Assembly (NCBI GenBank): GCA_028532985.1
Contig: JANCIK010000004.1
Span: 3,410,001-3,474,000, forward strand
Source of the DNA: Stropharia rugosoannulata
Lineage: Eukaryota; Basidiomycota; Agaricomycetes; Agaricales; Strophariaceae
Length of the DNA stretch: 64,000 nucleotides
Direction: 5' to 3'
A model generated the notes under the pieces. That model saw only the letters and a list, made by a program, of their open reading frames with translations. It was not told the DNA's origin and did no database searches. The translations under genes were made by a program, and so were the position numbers. Positions 1 to 11,393 of this stretch are shown piece after piece; position 1 is the stretch's first letter; the number at the start of each line of letters is the position of its first letter.

Positions 1-823
1 AGGACGGGCCGTGGACGTGCGGTTCGATATCCCTTCTGGTGTCTTCAAGCTTAGAATCTCTGTGGGTTGGGAAGATCGGATACGCAACCAACGGGAAGGG
101 GAGGAACTCGTGACGGAAGTGTATGTCCCCCTTGTGCACTATGCACACCCGCGCCTGCTGGAAGAAGCAGAACGGAGTGTAGAGAAAAAGCGGCTGCGTG
201 CACAGGAGCGTCGTTGGTCGAGTAAGGAGAGGGGGGAGGCACAGGGAGACCGTCGGTCGCTACGGAGTACTGCCTCGGAGAGCGCTGACTCTCTTGGCGA
301 AGAGGATCGTGAACGAGGACGCCCTCAACGCAGAGAGAATGTTCCCCCATTATCTCTATCCATGATGACGACCACTACGACAACGACAACCGAGACTAAC
401 ACGGATACCTTAATCTCCACCACGCTTTCCTCCTCTTCCCCCTCTACACTGTGCAAGGGCGACGCTAATCGAGCCTTCCCATTCCCTCCACCTGACTCTC
501 TCCTCTCGAAGGGCTCGTGTGCAGCCGCACCACTGCTCATCAGCGATTCCACTGCCGATCTTGTCGACATTATTGTGACTGCCTCGGAGGGTCAGGTCGT
601 GGTACAAGGCCAGAAGCTGCTCTGGCGGTACGACGTTCCGCAGGAGGGTGCGCCTCGTAGGGAGTATACTCTTGAGGTCCGCCGGCGCGGTGGTGCTCTG
701 AAGACGCCACCGTCTGCCTTTGGGAGACGGGTGGTGGGCGGGCCGCTTGCGGAACGGAACATGGGGGAACAGGGGTGGTGCGAGCGATTGTGCCCCGAAG
801 ATGGGCCCTGCGTTATTGCATGA
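1..823 (+). CDS. GH5_12-type glycosidase (sterylglucosidase/glucocerebrosidase-like), C-terminal end only
   Basis: The frame is open from the first bases of the window to a TGA at 821-823, so the gene is cut at its 5' end and the catalytic barrel is missing. The visible part resembles the C-terminal beta-sandwich of fungal GH5_12 enzymes that remove glucose from steryl glucosides and glucosylceramide. Matching pieces are FDIPSGVFKLRISV, a VYVPLVHYAHP stretch, and near the end the pattern V-x-G-Q-x-L-x-W-x-Y-D-V-P followed by REYTLEVRRRGG. The protein ends CPEDGPCVIA. Between these two blocks sits about 110 residues of low-complexity sequence, first Lys/Arg/Glu-rich and then Thr/Ser-rich with an uninterrupted run of eight Thr. 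This looks like a loop expansion inside the domain. The family call is from memory of the motif pattern, so it is moderate; that the stretch is coding is more secure. Confidence 0.6.
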   Translation, partial: GRAVDVRFDIPSGVFKLRISVGWEDRIRNQREGEELVTEVYVPLVHYAHPRLLEEAERSVEKKRLRAQERRWSSKERGEAQGDRRSLRSTASESADSLGEEDRERGRPQRRENVPPLSLSMMTTTTTTTTETNTDTLISTTLSSSSPSTLCKGDANRAFPFPPPDSLLSKGSCAAAPLLISDSTADLVDIIVTASEGQVVVQGQKLLWRYDVPQEGAPRREYTLEVRRRGGALKTPPSAFGRRVVGGPLAERNMGEQGWCERLCPEDGPCVIA

Positions 824-1834
824 CTATCTGGGGTGTGTATTATTATCATATCATTGTCGATTATGTTTTATTTTTTTTCTATTTCTTTCACTCTCTTTCC
901 CGGTTTCCTCTGAGACTGTTTCTAGATGAACATTATTTTCATGCATCTCGTACCTATCAATCAACTACATCCTACCACTGCTGTCTTCTTTGTCTCTGTA
1001 TTATCTCTCTTTTCCTTTTCGTTTCCTGGTGATGTATAGTAGCAAAATACTTCCATGAGTTACATATATACGTAGATACATGCCCATTTCCCCTACATAA
1101 TTAGGTTTCCTGTGGTGCTACTGGTTTAATGATAGATGCTTAGCCGGATATTTGAGAGTGCTTCGGAAGATTGGAAGACACTGTCGACGCACAATTTAAG
1201 ACTCGGTATTTATTGATGGGATATTACCACTTTTGGTGGTTTACATGCCATTTTTGGGATGTGACTTTTGCTAAACAAACCTGATGCATTTACGTCGAGC
1301 TCTAATTCAAACATATAATTGTACAGGCTTATACATTATAGCAACTCACAAGCTCAGCTTGACGACTACAAGTCTAAAACGGGTGTTTTGGCCACAGCCT
1401 GGCCAACATAACGTTATGAAAACAGCTGTAAACAATCTATTACATAAAACGGATTAAACCAAGTACAAAAAACTCCAGTGGTTATCACCCACTTGTTTTT
1501 CCTCACCACAACTATCACTCTTAATGACCATTTCTATTCATATTACCGTGCTTCTGAACTGCTTCTGAAGCTTAATTTTAAGCTGAAATGTAAGTATGGT
1601 TTCCTGAAACAGATAAACCGAACAAAACTAAAGAAACCCGGATACTAAATGGACAACTTTCTGATTAGTAGGATCTTTTTTCAATTTACGCAAGCCGATC
1701 CCATGGGCTAGCACTTCAACTATGGGTGGATTTACGCGAAATAGATTATGGGTTGAAATGGAAAAAAGAAGGCCATTCACGCAAAGTGGACCCATGGCTC
1801 AATTTATTTCAAGCTATACATAGTTGATACTTCT
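824..1834. other. Intergenic, no gene seen
   Basis: About 1 kb of AT-rich sequence after the glycosidase stop. A T-rich tract directly after the stop (around 850-900) is consistent with a 3' untranslated region. I see no recognisable coding exon, tRNA or repeat in the rest. Confidence 0.6.
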
Positions 1835-2340
1835 TCTCGATGGGAGCGATTTTCGATGTTGGTCAATATGGAGTCGGGATATGAGAAATTTTTGTTATTG
1901 TTTCATACACCTCTTCTACGACACTTCGGCTTTTGTGCTCTACTAAAATATCCTCAAGCAGAGGATGCGAGATAGACCGTTGAAGAGACTGATCGATTTT
2001 ATAGTATCACGCCTGCTTTGTATAGATACAACGAAGACTAAGATTGGCCGCTGATCCCATACGAGATCCCCAAGTTCTTTACACCTGCCGTCCTGGAAGG
2101 TGTCCCCATGCTCAATTCCATTAGGCTAGATTCGGACTTTGCTGCTCATCATATTCCTCCCTTTCACGGACATCTTCAAACACTCCGTATTAATGAATGA
2201 AAGCTGGACAACTGGGGAAACTATCGCAACTCCGCTCGTAATACTACCTAAGTCCCTTTGGATTCTTTTACTGAAGTGTTGAAACTCCCTTCTCTCCGCC
2301 ATCTCTCCTTATCAGGGTTATTGATTGAGTTGGACGAGGA
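1835..2340 (+). pseudogene. Decayed F-box/LRR-type gene remnant
   Basis: Broken reading frames here resemble the intact F-box protein at 27069-28574 in the same order. At about 1837-1945 SRWERFSMLVNMESGYEKF matches the ARWKRFTILFNNMESAVEYE region of the intact protein. At about 2096-2200 a piece reading LEGVPMLNSIRLDSD and then HLQTLRINE matches APMLQSVRLDAS and LHTLRIDD. At 2258-2320 VLKLPSLRHLSLSGL matches VLKIPCLRNLSISEM. Stops and shifts separate the pieces, the F-box itself is missing, and the remnant runs directly into D-lactate dehydrogenase sequence at about 2340. Assignment as a relic of this family is fairly secure because piece order and spacing agree. Confidence 0.65.
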
Positions 2341-3485
2341 ACGGTTGCTAAGAATTCGGGAGAGAAGACGTGCTCGAAAGTCATCTGCAGGATTTGACGC
2401 GACCAAGCTTTTCATAGGCGGAGAAGGTACTCTGGGAAATGTAACAGAAGGTATGAGATTAGTAAAAAGTCACTACATAGAAGACTGACTAGACGTTCTC
2501 TTCTTATAGCCACGTTAAATCTCGCTCCCGTTCTTCTCATTCAAGAAGGCATGCCCTAGTTCCCCGATGTGAACTTTGAAGAACGCAGTTAGAGCTGTCC
2601 CAGAAATTCTGAACTCCCCGCTTGGATCACATTTACGTCAGTTATGTCCTCTGGTACCATAAGTAATGCAAACACATTAGGCTACTAGAATGTATTGAAC
2701 TGCTAGAAGACAATGGCAGTGAGTTCGCGAAGGAGAATGCGGTTGAATTGAACGTAGCTGATTATCTTCGCTGCAAAAGCAATGGCCGCCATAAGTGCTG
2801 GTGGCTTGGTCGATAAGCCATATCCTGTGGCGGACACCCTGTTCTTTAGGGTACAAGGAGATACTTCCATTATTAAAGCAACGTCACAAATAACCCAAGA
2901 AATTTCTACGAAGCATGGTGGCTCACACTTTCTCTTTACGACGACTGACCAAGAAGCAGAAGAACTGTGGGAGAATAGACAATACGCTTTAATGTCCATC
3001 TAGGCAAAAGGCGCTGGACAACTGATGTCTGGTGAGAAAAACAAATAAAAAACCACGCTCACCTTCTGACGAGCTGTGATCACTCCAGCGACCCAGTGTT
3101 TCGTGCCTTCCTGAGCTAGTATACGAAACGAAGAAAGATCTCCACCAGTCTAATCTGGTCTGCACGATAGTAGGACACGTTGGCGATGGAAACTTCCATG
3201 CCTTGATTCTCTTCGATCCAAACCGAGGGCTAGAGGCCGTAAGCGTACTTCAGCCATCGGTTTAGACGGAATATGATAGTTGATTCTCAGTCGCGATTCT
3301 TTAACTGACTGTGAGATGTGAGAGGTTTATTCCCTAGGCACTGGAGGACACGGAGTTGGTCTAGGAAAGAAGGAGTACCTCGTGGACGAGCTACGGGCAA
3401 ATACCATCGAATTGATGAAAACAATCAAAAGGACAATCGACCCCCCCAATATTACGAATCCAGGCAAAGACCATAAACAGGCTTG
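2340..3485 (+). pseudogene. Decayed D-lactate dehydrogenase (FAD-linked, cytochrome type), C-terminal part
   Basis: Pieces of a FAD-linked D-lactate dehydrogenase are found in correct order. They are RARKSSAGFDATKLFIG with EGTLG (2368-2450); an intron 2451-2509 with good borders; TLNLAPVL and FPDV (2511-2570); EILNSPLGSH in a shifted frame (about 2605-2640); CIELLEDN (about 2692); KPYPVADTLFFRVQGD through EAEELWENRQYALMSI (2813-3000); WTTDVW (about 3015); LPELVYETKKDLHQSNL and VGHVGDGNFHALILF (3100-3225); and HGVGLGKKEYLVDEL through MKTIKRTIDP (about 3345-3450). In-frame stops (for example TAG replacing the codon before FPDV) and frameshifts break it. The normally invariant E of GTGEHG reads G. 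The N-terminal half of the FAD-binding domain is absent and is replaced by the F-box remnant. The enzyme family oxidises D-lactate to pyruvate in mitochondria; this copy cannot make it. Confidence 0.8.
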
Positions 3486-3683
3486 AGGGGAGCGAGGAAT
3501 AAGAAACAGAAGAGGATTCAAAGTCGCAGTCGATATGCAGCATTTGATTATGCTTCTTGAGCTTGAATAATCCGTCACACTTCGTCAAGAGCAAAGTAAA
3601 TATAGGCAGTCTGATATTTTCGTGTGGGTCAAATCGCATAGAGCAATGGCGAAGATATCAAATTAGAGGGAACTTATGGTAAT

Positions 3684-6600
3684 CTATTTCGCGGCATTAT
3701 CGCCTATCATTGATCTTGGACCAATGTCTTTGAGTTCCCGCATCCACTTCATTGACCACAGCCTTAGCAGGTCCGAATCATGGCTTTCTTCAAAGGTTTG
3801 CATTTCTTTGATGTCTTTCTGCTTGTTCAGAGCAAGTCGGCGGTGCTCCTCCCTTTCCGCCAATAAAGCAGGATCATTCTCCCTGCCTCCCAAGAGCTGT
3901 TTGCTCGGCATATGAGTTGTGGGTTTTACGGGCGATGGTTCGAGTTCATCGCTGTCAGACCTCTCGTCTGACTCGTCATCGGCTTCATGGACCGATGCCT
4001 CCTCTGACATGTACATGTCGTCTTCATCGTCTTCCGGTTCATCCGTTCCTTCCTCGTCCTCCCCGCTCTCCCCAACGCTCTCTTCTTCATCGTTGCTTGA
4101 TCCCGTTTGGCTCAGTGTATCGGCGACATCCTGTTCATCGAGAGCTCCTTCCTGGTCTACCCTGGTTTGCACGACTGCGTCCTCCATCTCTTCTTCGTCT
4201 ACTTGATTGATATACTGGTCGAGCTCCATCTCGCGCTGCTGGAGATCTTCCTGGGTATCTACAACAGGTTCTTCCTCAACAGGTTCTTCCACAACAGGTT
4301 CTTCCACAACAGGTTCTTCCACAACAGGTTCTTCATCAACAAGTTCTTCCACGACAGGTTCTGCCTGTTCATCCACTTCCATGCCGTCGTCCTCGTCCTT
4401 TGGCACAGACTGGTCACTGGGTCTCCCCTTCGGCGATGGTGAGCCTTCGGAAGGCGGTGGAGAACGAGAGGCGTCCTTTTGCAAAGAAACCTGAGTCTCT
4501 GGAACAAAAAACCCACTAACGCGTCTCTTCTCGCGTTCAAGAGCCTCCTCGCGCCGCCCCTGGCGCTCTAAGCGAGCAAACTGGCCGGCACGCGTCTTGT
4601 TAGGAGGTGAATAGTCGCTAAGGTAATACGGCTCGTCCCCGGTGGGTATGGGCCGGATGACCAGGCTGGGTCGACCACTCTTGCGACGCTGCTTGGTCTG
4701 CTGGTTATTATTCCGTGCATGCGATGCAGTAGGCGACGGATGTCGAACGAGCCCATGAGGGACCTCATCACTCGATTCTGGCTCTCCATCGACGCGGATT
4801 ACACTTGAAGTCCGCGGTGCTCTCCGACCAGCAAAAGAAATCCGGGGCGGCCCTCTCCTCTCCAAGTCCCGCTCGTAGACCTTCTGCAGTATAAATTCTG
4901 TATCCTCGAGGTTCTTCATTCGCAAATATGTCTCATGTGCAAACTCGAAGTCGATTCCGCGCTTACTCGCCATTAGAGCTAGTTTCTTAATCGTCTCCTG
5001 GCGGGCGATCTCTAAGAATTCGTCTCTCTCAATAAGAGACGGTCGGGCAGTTGACTGCTTTCCCTGTTTTGACGACACAGAAGGCGCAAGTGATGACCGC
5101 CTCGACTCACGATCGCCTGATACAGAGCCTGATGTATTGGTGAGACGCCGTTTCAACAACTGCTTTTGAAAGTCAATCCTTTGTGGAGGGTTTGGATTAA
5201 TAACGAATTCCGCGCGGGCTTTGCCTTTGTCATTGGTCACTTTCTTCCCAAGGAACGGATCATCATCTGAGACAGGGATTTCTGGAGGCGCAAAATTCGA
5301 TGATGTTCGAGGTGCCGCTGGAGCATTTGGCTTGGGAGATATTACCTTTGGTGTCGCTTTCTTTGCTACCGTCGGACCGCGACTATATGCGGTATCATGA
5401 GGGAGATCAGCCTTTGTCGCCGTTTTCCTTGCCGACATAGAACCGTGACTATATGCGGTTTTTTGAAGGGGGTCGACAGGGAGCTTCATTGAAGATGACG
5501 ATGCAACGGCATTTACTTGCACTTGCACTGGACGTCGCTTCACTTCCTGTACAAGTGGAGACAACACTTCGTCACTCTGAGGCTTGTCCGCTTGTACGGG
5601 TTTCTCTTCACCATGAAATTTCTTTGCGCGTTTGGGAGGCCAAGTCTGCCCATCCTCATTTCCGGTGCTCGACCGGCGAGGTCGCTTTAGCACAGTCCGG
5701 AAACCTTCAGTGACACGAACCGGAGGCGCGGTTCTCGTGTTCAGAATTGCCTGAGGGCGCCGGTCAAGAGGTGGATCAGGCGAAGAGGATCCGGTTCGAT
5801 AGGGATCAGGGCTCTTGAGTATTCGCTTCCGCAGCACTTTTGGCTTTGAAGGAGGGACAGGCATTTGAACAGAGACAGGCGCTATCCCTTCGATTCCGAG
5901 CTTCTCAGCCGGAATTGCCTCTTGAGAGAATTCCGGCTCGCGCTGCGGAGTGCCTGATACGGGTTCTTGAGTATGAGTTATTTTCGAGGGTTTCGCAGCG
6001 CGAATCCTAAGCGACTCTACGGACTCTTTCAATCTGGGTGCGTGTTATGACACGCATTACATTGAAGCAGACAAATGACATACTGGTCAGTTTCATGGGT
6101 GTCTTCCTCCTCTTCTTCCTCCTCTTCGGACGTGCCAAACAGTTCATGCATGATATCCTCATCAGGTTCTGTTAAATCAATATCATCTGCTAAAGTACTA
6201 ATGGGGGGCACACTAGGTTCTTTTGCGGATTCTTTAGGTTCCACTTTCACTGGCTTCGGGATGCGTTGAGAACTTGCTGGCTTATAGTTGCTTACTTCAC
6301 GAGATTGTGTGACTACCTTTACAGGATGTACAGTCTTCGACGCATTACGCTCGTGAGCGATCTGTTCAACCGTCTTAGTCCTTTGTGGCTGGGATGGACC
6401 TGACTGTGCATGTGGACCACGGAGGGATGACTTAGTGGTCTTCCTTTCGGTTTCGACCGTACGTCGGTTAACGGGTTCCTCATCTTCTGCATCTTCATTT
6501 TGTCCAGAATTGGCTTCGGCGGCCCTTTTCCTGGCTTGTTCTTTCAAGTGAAGTCGAACCTTCCGGTCTATATCATCTTGGTTTTTCTTGTAATGTTCCC

Positions 6601-6815
6601 GCCACGACTGCCACGAGTGACCTCGTCCCCAAGGCCATTTCTTAGGCTGCGCTTGTGTAAGTTCGCGATTTTACTCTAGATACATGTGAACTCACATTGT
6701 CTACTAACGTTTGGTACAGCTTCTGCCCAAGACGGCCTTTAACTTCTGGGTGGTATTTTGCAATATATTGGACGAGATACTGAATTTCGCGCGGGGTATA
6801 TGGATTCCGATTCAT
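3684..6815 (-). CDS. Rap1-type Myb-domain nuclear protein with long acidic tail
   Basis: Three exons on the minus strand: 6815-6696, 6646-6084 and 6033-3684, with introns of 49 and 50 bases and matching phases, giving about 1010 residues. The start at 6815 opens MNRNPYTPREIQYLVQYIA. The split module continues KKWPWGRGHSWQSWREHY over residues 1 to about 65 and has the look of the Rap1 Myb domain (Pfam Rap1 Myb-like), with the tryptophan-rich HSWQSWREHY third helix. Rap1 proteins bind telomeric DNA or shelterin partners and act in gene silencing. The rest is low-complexity, basic and Pro/Ser-rich, with a helical conserved-looking segment around ERDEFLEIARQETIKKLALM. A Glu/Asp-rich region follows, holding a VEEPV repeat. 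I see no BRCT domain ahead of the Myb module, and the usual C-terminal Rap1 domain is not obvious. Nuclear location is inferred. It is divergent from the MFS gene with about 1.1 kb between starts. Confidence 0.75.
4258..4365. repeat. 15-base coding minisatellite in the Rap1-type gene
   Basis: About seven tandem copies of a 15-base unit (aacaggttcttccac and close variants) lie in frame inside the acidic tail of the gene on the minus strand. They encode repeated VEEPV units. The four central copies are nearly identical, while the outer copies carry single changes, which is the usual pattern of a slippage-prone coding repeat. Confidence 0.85.
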
Positions 6816-7844
6816 ATCTTAGGGAATGTTCCCTTGTAGAGCGCAAGGGCGAACTTAAGGTTCCACTAATTCAAGAACAGGATTTAGGTTCGTGCAAAGC
6901 GAGTGCGACGGTTCGTATTTGCAAGCGGTGAACGCGAACGTCACATCACGGGACTGTGACATATATATGGTATGACGCAGAACTGCAGAACTTTTGGTTT
7001 GCTCCAAGTTTGCTCTTGGTTGTCTCCGATCTACTACTTACCAGCTACATACTTGCTGCTATTCATCTTTTCTAGTTTTACTTGAGATAGAATGATGGAG
7101 ACAACCGTTACACGGCTTAGCCCTGAGAAATTAGCTCAGAAGTCTGGACTCCTTCAAATCTCAGGATGCTACTTGCGATTGAAGCAGCGTTTGTAACGGT
7201 CCTTGTGCCCTTGCCTTTGAATGAATTCTTTCCTGGTACCTCGAGTCGCAATGCTTGCGCGATTCAAGCACCAAGCCCTGATGAGGATCATATCGACTCC
7301 AGCGTTAATCAAAAGACTATCTCGCCTTGGCTCCGTCCTTCTGGGTGAGCTCTCTAACAGCGACAATCTGCATTGAAAGACAATCTCCTTCTCACTTCAG
7401 TTTTGCCAAGGTTTGCCGAGCGGAGGCTTTATTTTTGACGGTAGTATCTTTGGACTGGCGATTTCTATATGTATTTTCGCCTACATGTCCGCCATTCTTT
7501 CAAGCCAGGGCGGCGACGCCTTGCATTGTCCTACATTACAAAGAGCTTGAAGACCCAGAGTAAAAACGTATACAGCCCGGAAGTTGGAGTAGCACCGTCT
7601 CCAGTTCGCACGAACAGGTAGAAGATTATCGATTAACGTTAACGCCTCGTCCAGAATAGTCTTCGAAGATGATTTTGACGTTTGCGCCTCTCCATTATGA
7701 TGCTGGCACTGGACCCTGTCTTCTTTCCGGATCAGTAACCATTCGACGACGCATCTGGCAGGCTTGGCATAGCTGTGGCTTCTTACTCCCCGATGAAGTT
7801 CATAGGCGTCATACCTGCCTTACTAGAGTCCGAAGCGACTGGGA
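6816..7844. other. Divergent intergenic region between Rap1-type gene and MFS gene
   Basis: About 1 kb serving both upstream regions. Short open frames exist (for example an ATG at 7092) but none shows a recognisable family or a consistent exon pattern. I see no repeat or RNA gene. Confidence 0.55.
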
Positions 7845-7850
7845 TATAAA
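7845..7850 (+). promoter_or_regulatory. TATA box of the MFS transporter gene
   Basis: TATAAA lies 46 bases upstream of the ATG at 7891 within gggatataaagtc. Spacing and sequence fit a core promoter. No other element is evident. Confidence 0.5.
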
Positions 7851-7890
7851 GTCTGTGCTTCGGCTTCACCTCCCTCAAAAATACACTACA

Positions 7891-10727
7891 ATGTCTACAG
7901 AAAGAGCCCCACTTCTCAGACCAACAACGACTGAGACTGTGCTCTCCTCTATCCTCCGGCGGAGTACTCCTAGATATGGACTGGATATACGCTCTCCTAC
8001 GGTCTCTCTCTCTCAACCACTAGGGCCCCTCGAAATCTCTAGTGGTGCGCGAGGCAGTATTCTGGCAGGTATTTGGATATCCCAGTTTCTTTCTGTGAGA
8101 TACTTTCAACAGTCACTTCTATAACCGTATGCTGATATTTCAGGCATTAAATCGTACGTGTATTTTTCTCTTTGCACAGGCGTATACTTGATCTTTTTGG
8201 CACTGACCATGAATTAGTAACACTAGTTCCGACCAGTGAGTATTCGTTGGCACGTTTGGCATGCCTTCGTCTACGTCTTACATTAATTTGTCAGTGCTAC
8301 CGTCAATTTCGTCTGAATTTAACAAGTCAAATGAAGCCAGTTGGGTGGGGACTTCGTAAGTCAAATAATAATTAAAGCACATCCTCACTTCTCATTGGAT
8401 ATGCGACAGCTACCTCCTAGCGACCTGTACCTTTACTCCATTGTATGGGCGACTGAGTGACGTGATGGGAAGGCGTGCTGCGAATCAATCCGCAGTGTTG
8501 TTCGCCGCTATTGGGATAATGGCCTGCGGGCTGTCAAGTAGCATGCAAATGCTGATAGTCGCGCGATTTGTGAGTCAATTGAATTAAACGTGACATTTCG
8601 GATACTGAGATCCTATAGATATCAGGAATGGGCGGAGGCGGGATATTCACAACAGCGGCGTATGTTCATGCTTATCCAAACGTTAAATATAAATTACTTA
8701 TGCTTCACGCAGAATTATCACTAGTGATATGTACAGTGGACGGGTAGGCCATGGTCGTCAAGTGTTCAGTCAAGGCATTGATTAGCTCACCTTTCCAGTC
8801 TCGGGGTTTCTTTCAAAGTTTGGGAGGCATCTTCTACGGTGTACGTGAATAAACCTTGAAGACTTGTTCTGTGCAGCTCATTCTCGACCAGCTAGGAATG
8901 GGTCTAGGAGGGTCCGTTGGTGGTCTAATTACCGACTGGTGGGTAGCAACAAAACCCTTAATTTTATTTTCACCATGTTGATACACTTAACCCCATCAGG
9001 CTGGGATGGCGATGGGCGTTTATCGTTCAGATGCCGTTATTCGTGGTGGCATTTATTCTTATCACTTGCAACCTGACTTATGTCACCCAGGTAAGCGTCG
9101 TGGCTCTGCTGCGGGTTGAATTAGCTAAGCTCATCTGTCGCATTCGCTGTCAGGGTTCTGGAAGAACTACAAAAGATATCTTATCGAGGATAGACTACGG
9201 TGGAAGCATGGCACTTCTTGGAGCTGTACGCACTTTCTACGTGAATGGTCAATGATAGCTGATAACGCATATAGGTCGGGTCTATGCTTTTCTTTCTGAG
9301 TGCAAGATTCAATGAAGGACTACTGGTATGCTCTCGATATTAGTCAACTTATTTGGGTTGCTCACACAGAAGCAGTGGTCCGACCGATCTGTTTGGATGT
9401 CATTCGTCTCCTCCGTATTATTCGCTCTTTGCTTCATCATAATTGAAGCATTCATCGCGATTGAACCCGTTCTCCCACCGTTTCTTCTCATGGAGAAGGT
9501 GCCCGTACTCGTCGGACTCAGCAATGCCTTCGTCGCTGTCTGTAACCTTTCTGTTACATACTATTATCCTACATGGTTTCAAACAGTGATGCTATCTTCA
9601 GCATCAACAGCTGGTGAGAGAAGCTTGATAAGTTGCGCTGATAATATCTAAGTCTCTTGTATTTTAGGCCTTCATCTTCTTCCTAACAGCTTCTGCATCT
9701 CCACTGGGTCACTATTCGCAGGGTAAATAAATGCGACTTTGACTGGTTCATCATTGATTGTTTTGTTTTCGCTCCATCAGGTGGATGATGCGCCGATACG
9801 GCAGATACAAGACGATGAATCTTGTGTTTGGAATCCTTCCTTTCCTTGCCGCTGTCCTCATGACACAGATGAAGGAGGACTCTAATCAAGCTCACCTATG
9901 GCTTACAATTGTATGTCAAGTTTGGACATTGATCAGTCTTCCTCTTGCTACAGTCTGACATGTTATAATGGCAACAGATGCCCCTAGGATTTGGAAATGC
10001 GATTGTTCTCCAGACTATGTTTAGTACGTGCCCATGTCTTGCTGTCGGCCCGTGTAGAGTCTAAGAGTATCCCAGTCGCCCTTGTTTCTCATTTACCCGA
10101 ATCACAGATCGCAGTCGGCACGGGGTTTGCACAGCTAGTGCGCGGTTTAGGTGGGCGCTAAATTTCCTCTTGGCATTCCCAAAAAGGAAATGGGTGCATC
10201 TTATCTGACACTGTTTGCCCACGCAGGCCAGGTCGCGGGACTCGCCACAGCCTCAGCCGTGTTCCAATCACGCCTTGACACCGAGCTTCATGCACACTTT
10301 CCCACCGGCCAAGAAGCGGTGCGTCCGCTCTTGTACTTTCGGGTTGCTTACTCACAGTCGTGGTTTGTCTAGTTGATAAAGAAAATACAGCACTCCGCGA
10401 AATATGTGGCTATCCTGCCGCCTGCAGAGCAGCGGCTTGCCAGGGATTCTTATGCAGCTAGCTTGAGATCTGTCTTCATTCTTGCTGCGGGGGCGTCACT
10501 GTTTGCGTATCTGGCGCGTTTGCCGGTTTGTCTACGTCGTGCAAGCGCAGTGAAGATCATTTCTAATTGATTACATACAGATCCCAGACAAGCGCTTGGA
10601 TGATGTGAGCCGTCCAGTTGAGTCCGACAGAGCTTCGGCCTCGTCGGAGTCCTCTTCTACTCTGGAGGAGATCAGGGATGATGAGGGTAAGGTTGTCCGT
10701 CCGCGTCATCGTTTGTCTTCTGTTTAA
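7891..10727 (+). CDS. MFS transporter, vacuolar basic amino acid/drug-proton antiporter type
   Basis: A continuous 587-residue protein is obtained from 20 exons, all with GT-AG introns and matching phases: 7891-8094, 8144-8153, 8218-8235, 8295-8355, 8410-8569, 8619-8659, 8713-8743, 8799-8840, 8892-8938, 9000-9090, 9154-9225, 9275-9325, 9376-9613, 9668-9722, 9781-9910, 9978-10023, 10076-10150, 10227-10318, 10373-10525, 10581-10727. It reads as a 14-TM-class major facilitator similar to fungal vacuolar amino acid importers (Fnx1/Vba group). Visible landmarks are an N-terminal dileucine-like ERAPLLR, TM1 ILAGIWISQFLSALN, the MFS signature GRLSDVMGRRAA, GMGGGGIF, and GLGMGLGGSVGGLITDWLGW. A Ser/Glu-rich cytosolic tail follows. 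Exons 2 and 3 are only 10 and 18 bases. The acceptor of exon 9 could instead be 15 bases upstream. Substrate is inferred from family resemblance only. Confidence 0.85.
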
Positions 10728-11393
10728 AGCGGCACCGCCATCTGTGTCACAAAAGATTGTTGTACATGTGTCTCTTACTACTCGCAAGTCAGTTATATAG
10801 TCGTACTTCATCTACTTGTACATCTCTGAATGATACATACCTTAATTTAACGCAATTCATAAACATAATTAATCCGAACGGGTATTTGAGGTACTTATAT
10901 ATTAGTGTCTATTTTCAGAACAGCAATCCAGGTACCCGCAGTGAAACGGTGTTCAAATGGACAATGGTGGGCAAGATGGCGGGATGCTTCCACTGCGAAA
11001 CCTGTGCACCTTATCCACACCGCCTCAGCACCCCAAAATGCCTGTGATGAAAAAATCCGGTAATCTACCCTGAGTCAGACTCAGATGAAGCTAATCGAAA
11101 GAAAATGAGATGATGTTTGAACTTAAAAAGCACTGCAGAGCAGTACATACTGAAAGTAATCTGAAATATCAGTGTTCTTGTTTTCTAATACTAGTACATA
11201 CTTCAGCGTTATGTAAGGTTCTGTTTTAAGTTACGTGCCTGAAATTCCGAGAGGCAGTGGCATTTTTGAATACATAGTGACTCTACTTGACATGATGAAC
11301 CTGACATCTGCCGCAATGAAATGATAAAAGCCCGGTTAGTTGAGTTGACCAGTCGCCATTTGTCACCCCCCAACACAGTGTCCACACTACAGG
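10728..11393. other. Intergenic, no gene seen
   Basis: AT-rich spacer between the MFS gene and the kinase gene, which both run rightward. I find no recognisable exon, repeat or RNA gene. Confidence 0.55.

Noticed and set aside
3919..4494. Ser/Thr-rich open frames on the plus strand (95-111 residues)
   Set aside because: They are antisense shadows of the acidic VEEPV repeat region of the Rap1-type gene; repetitive codons keep several frames open.
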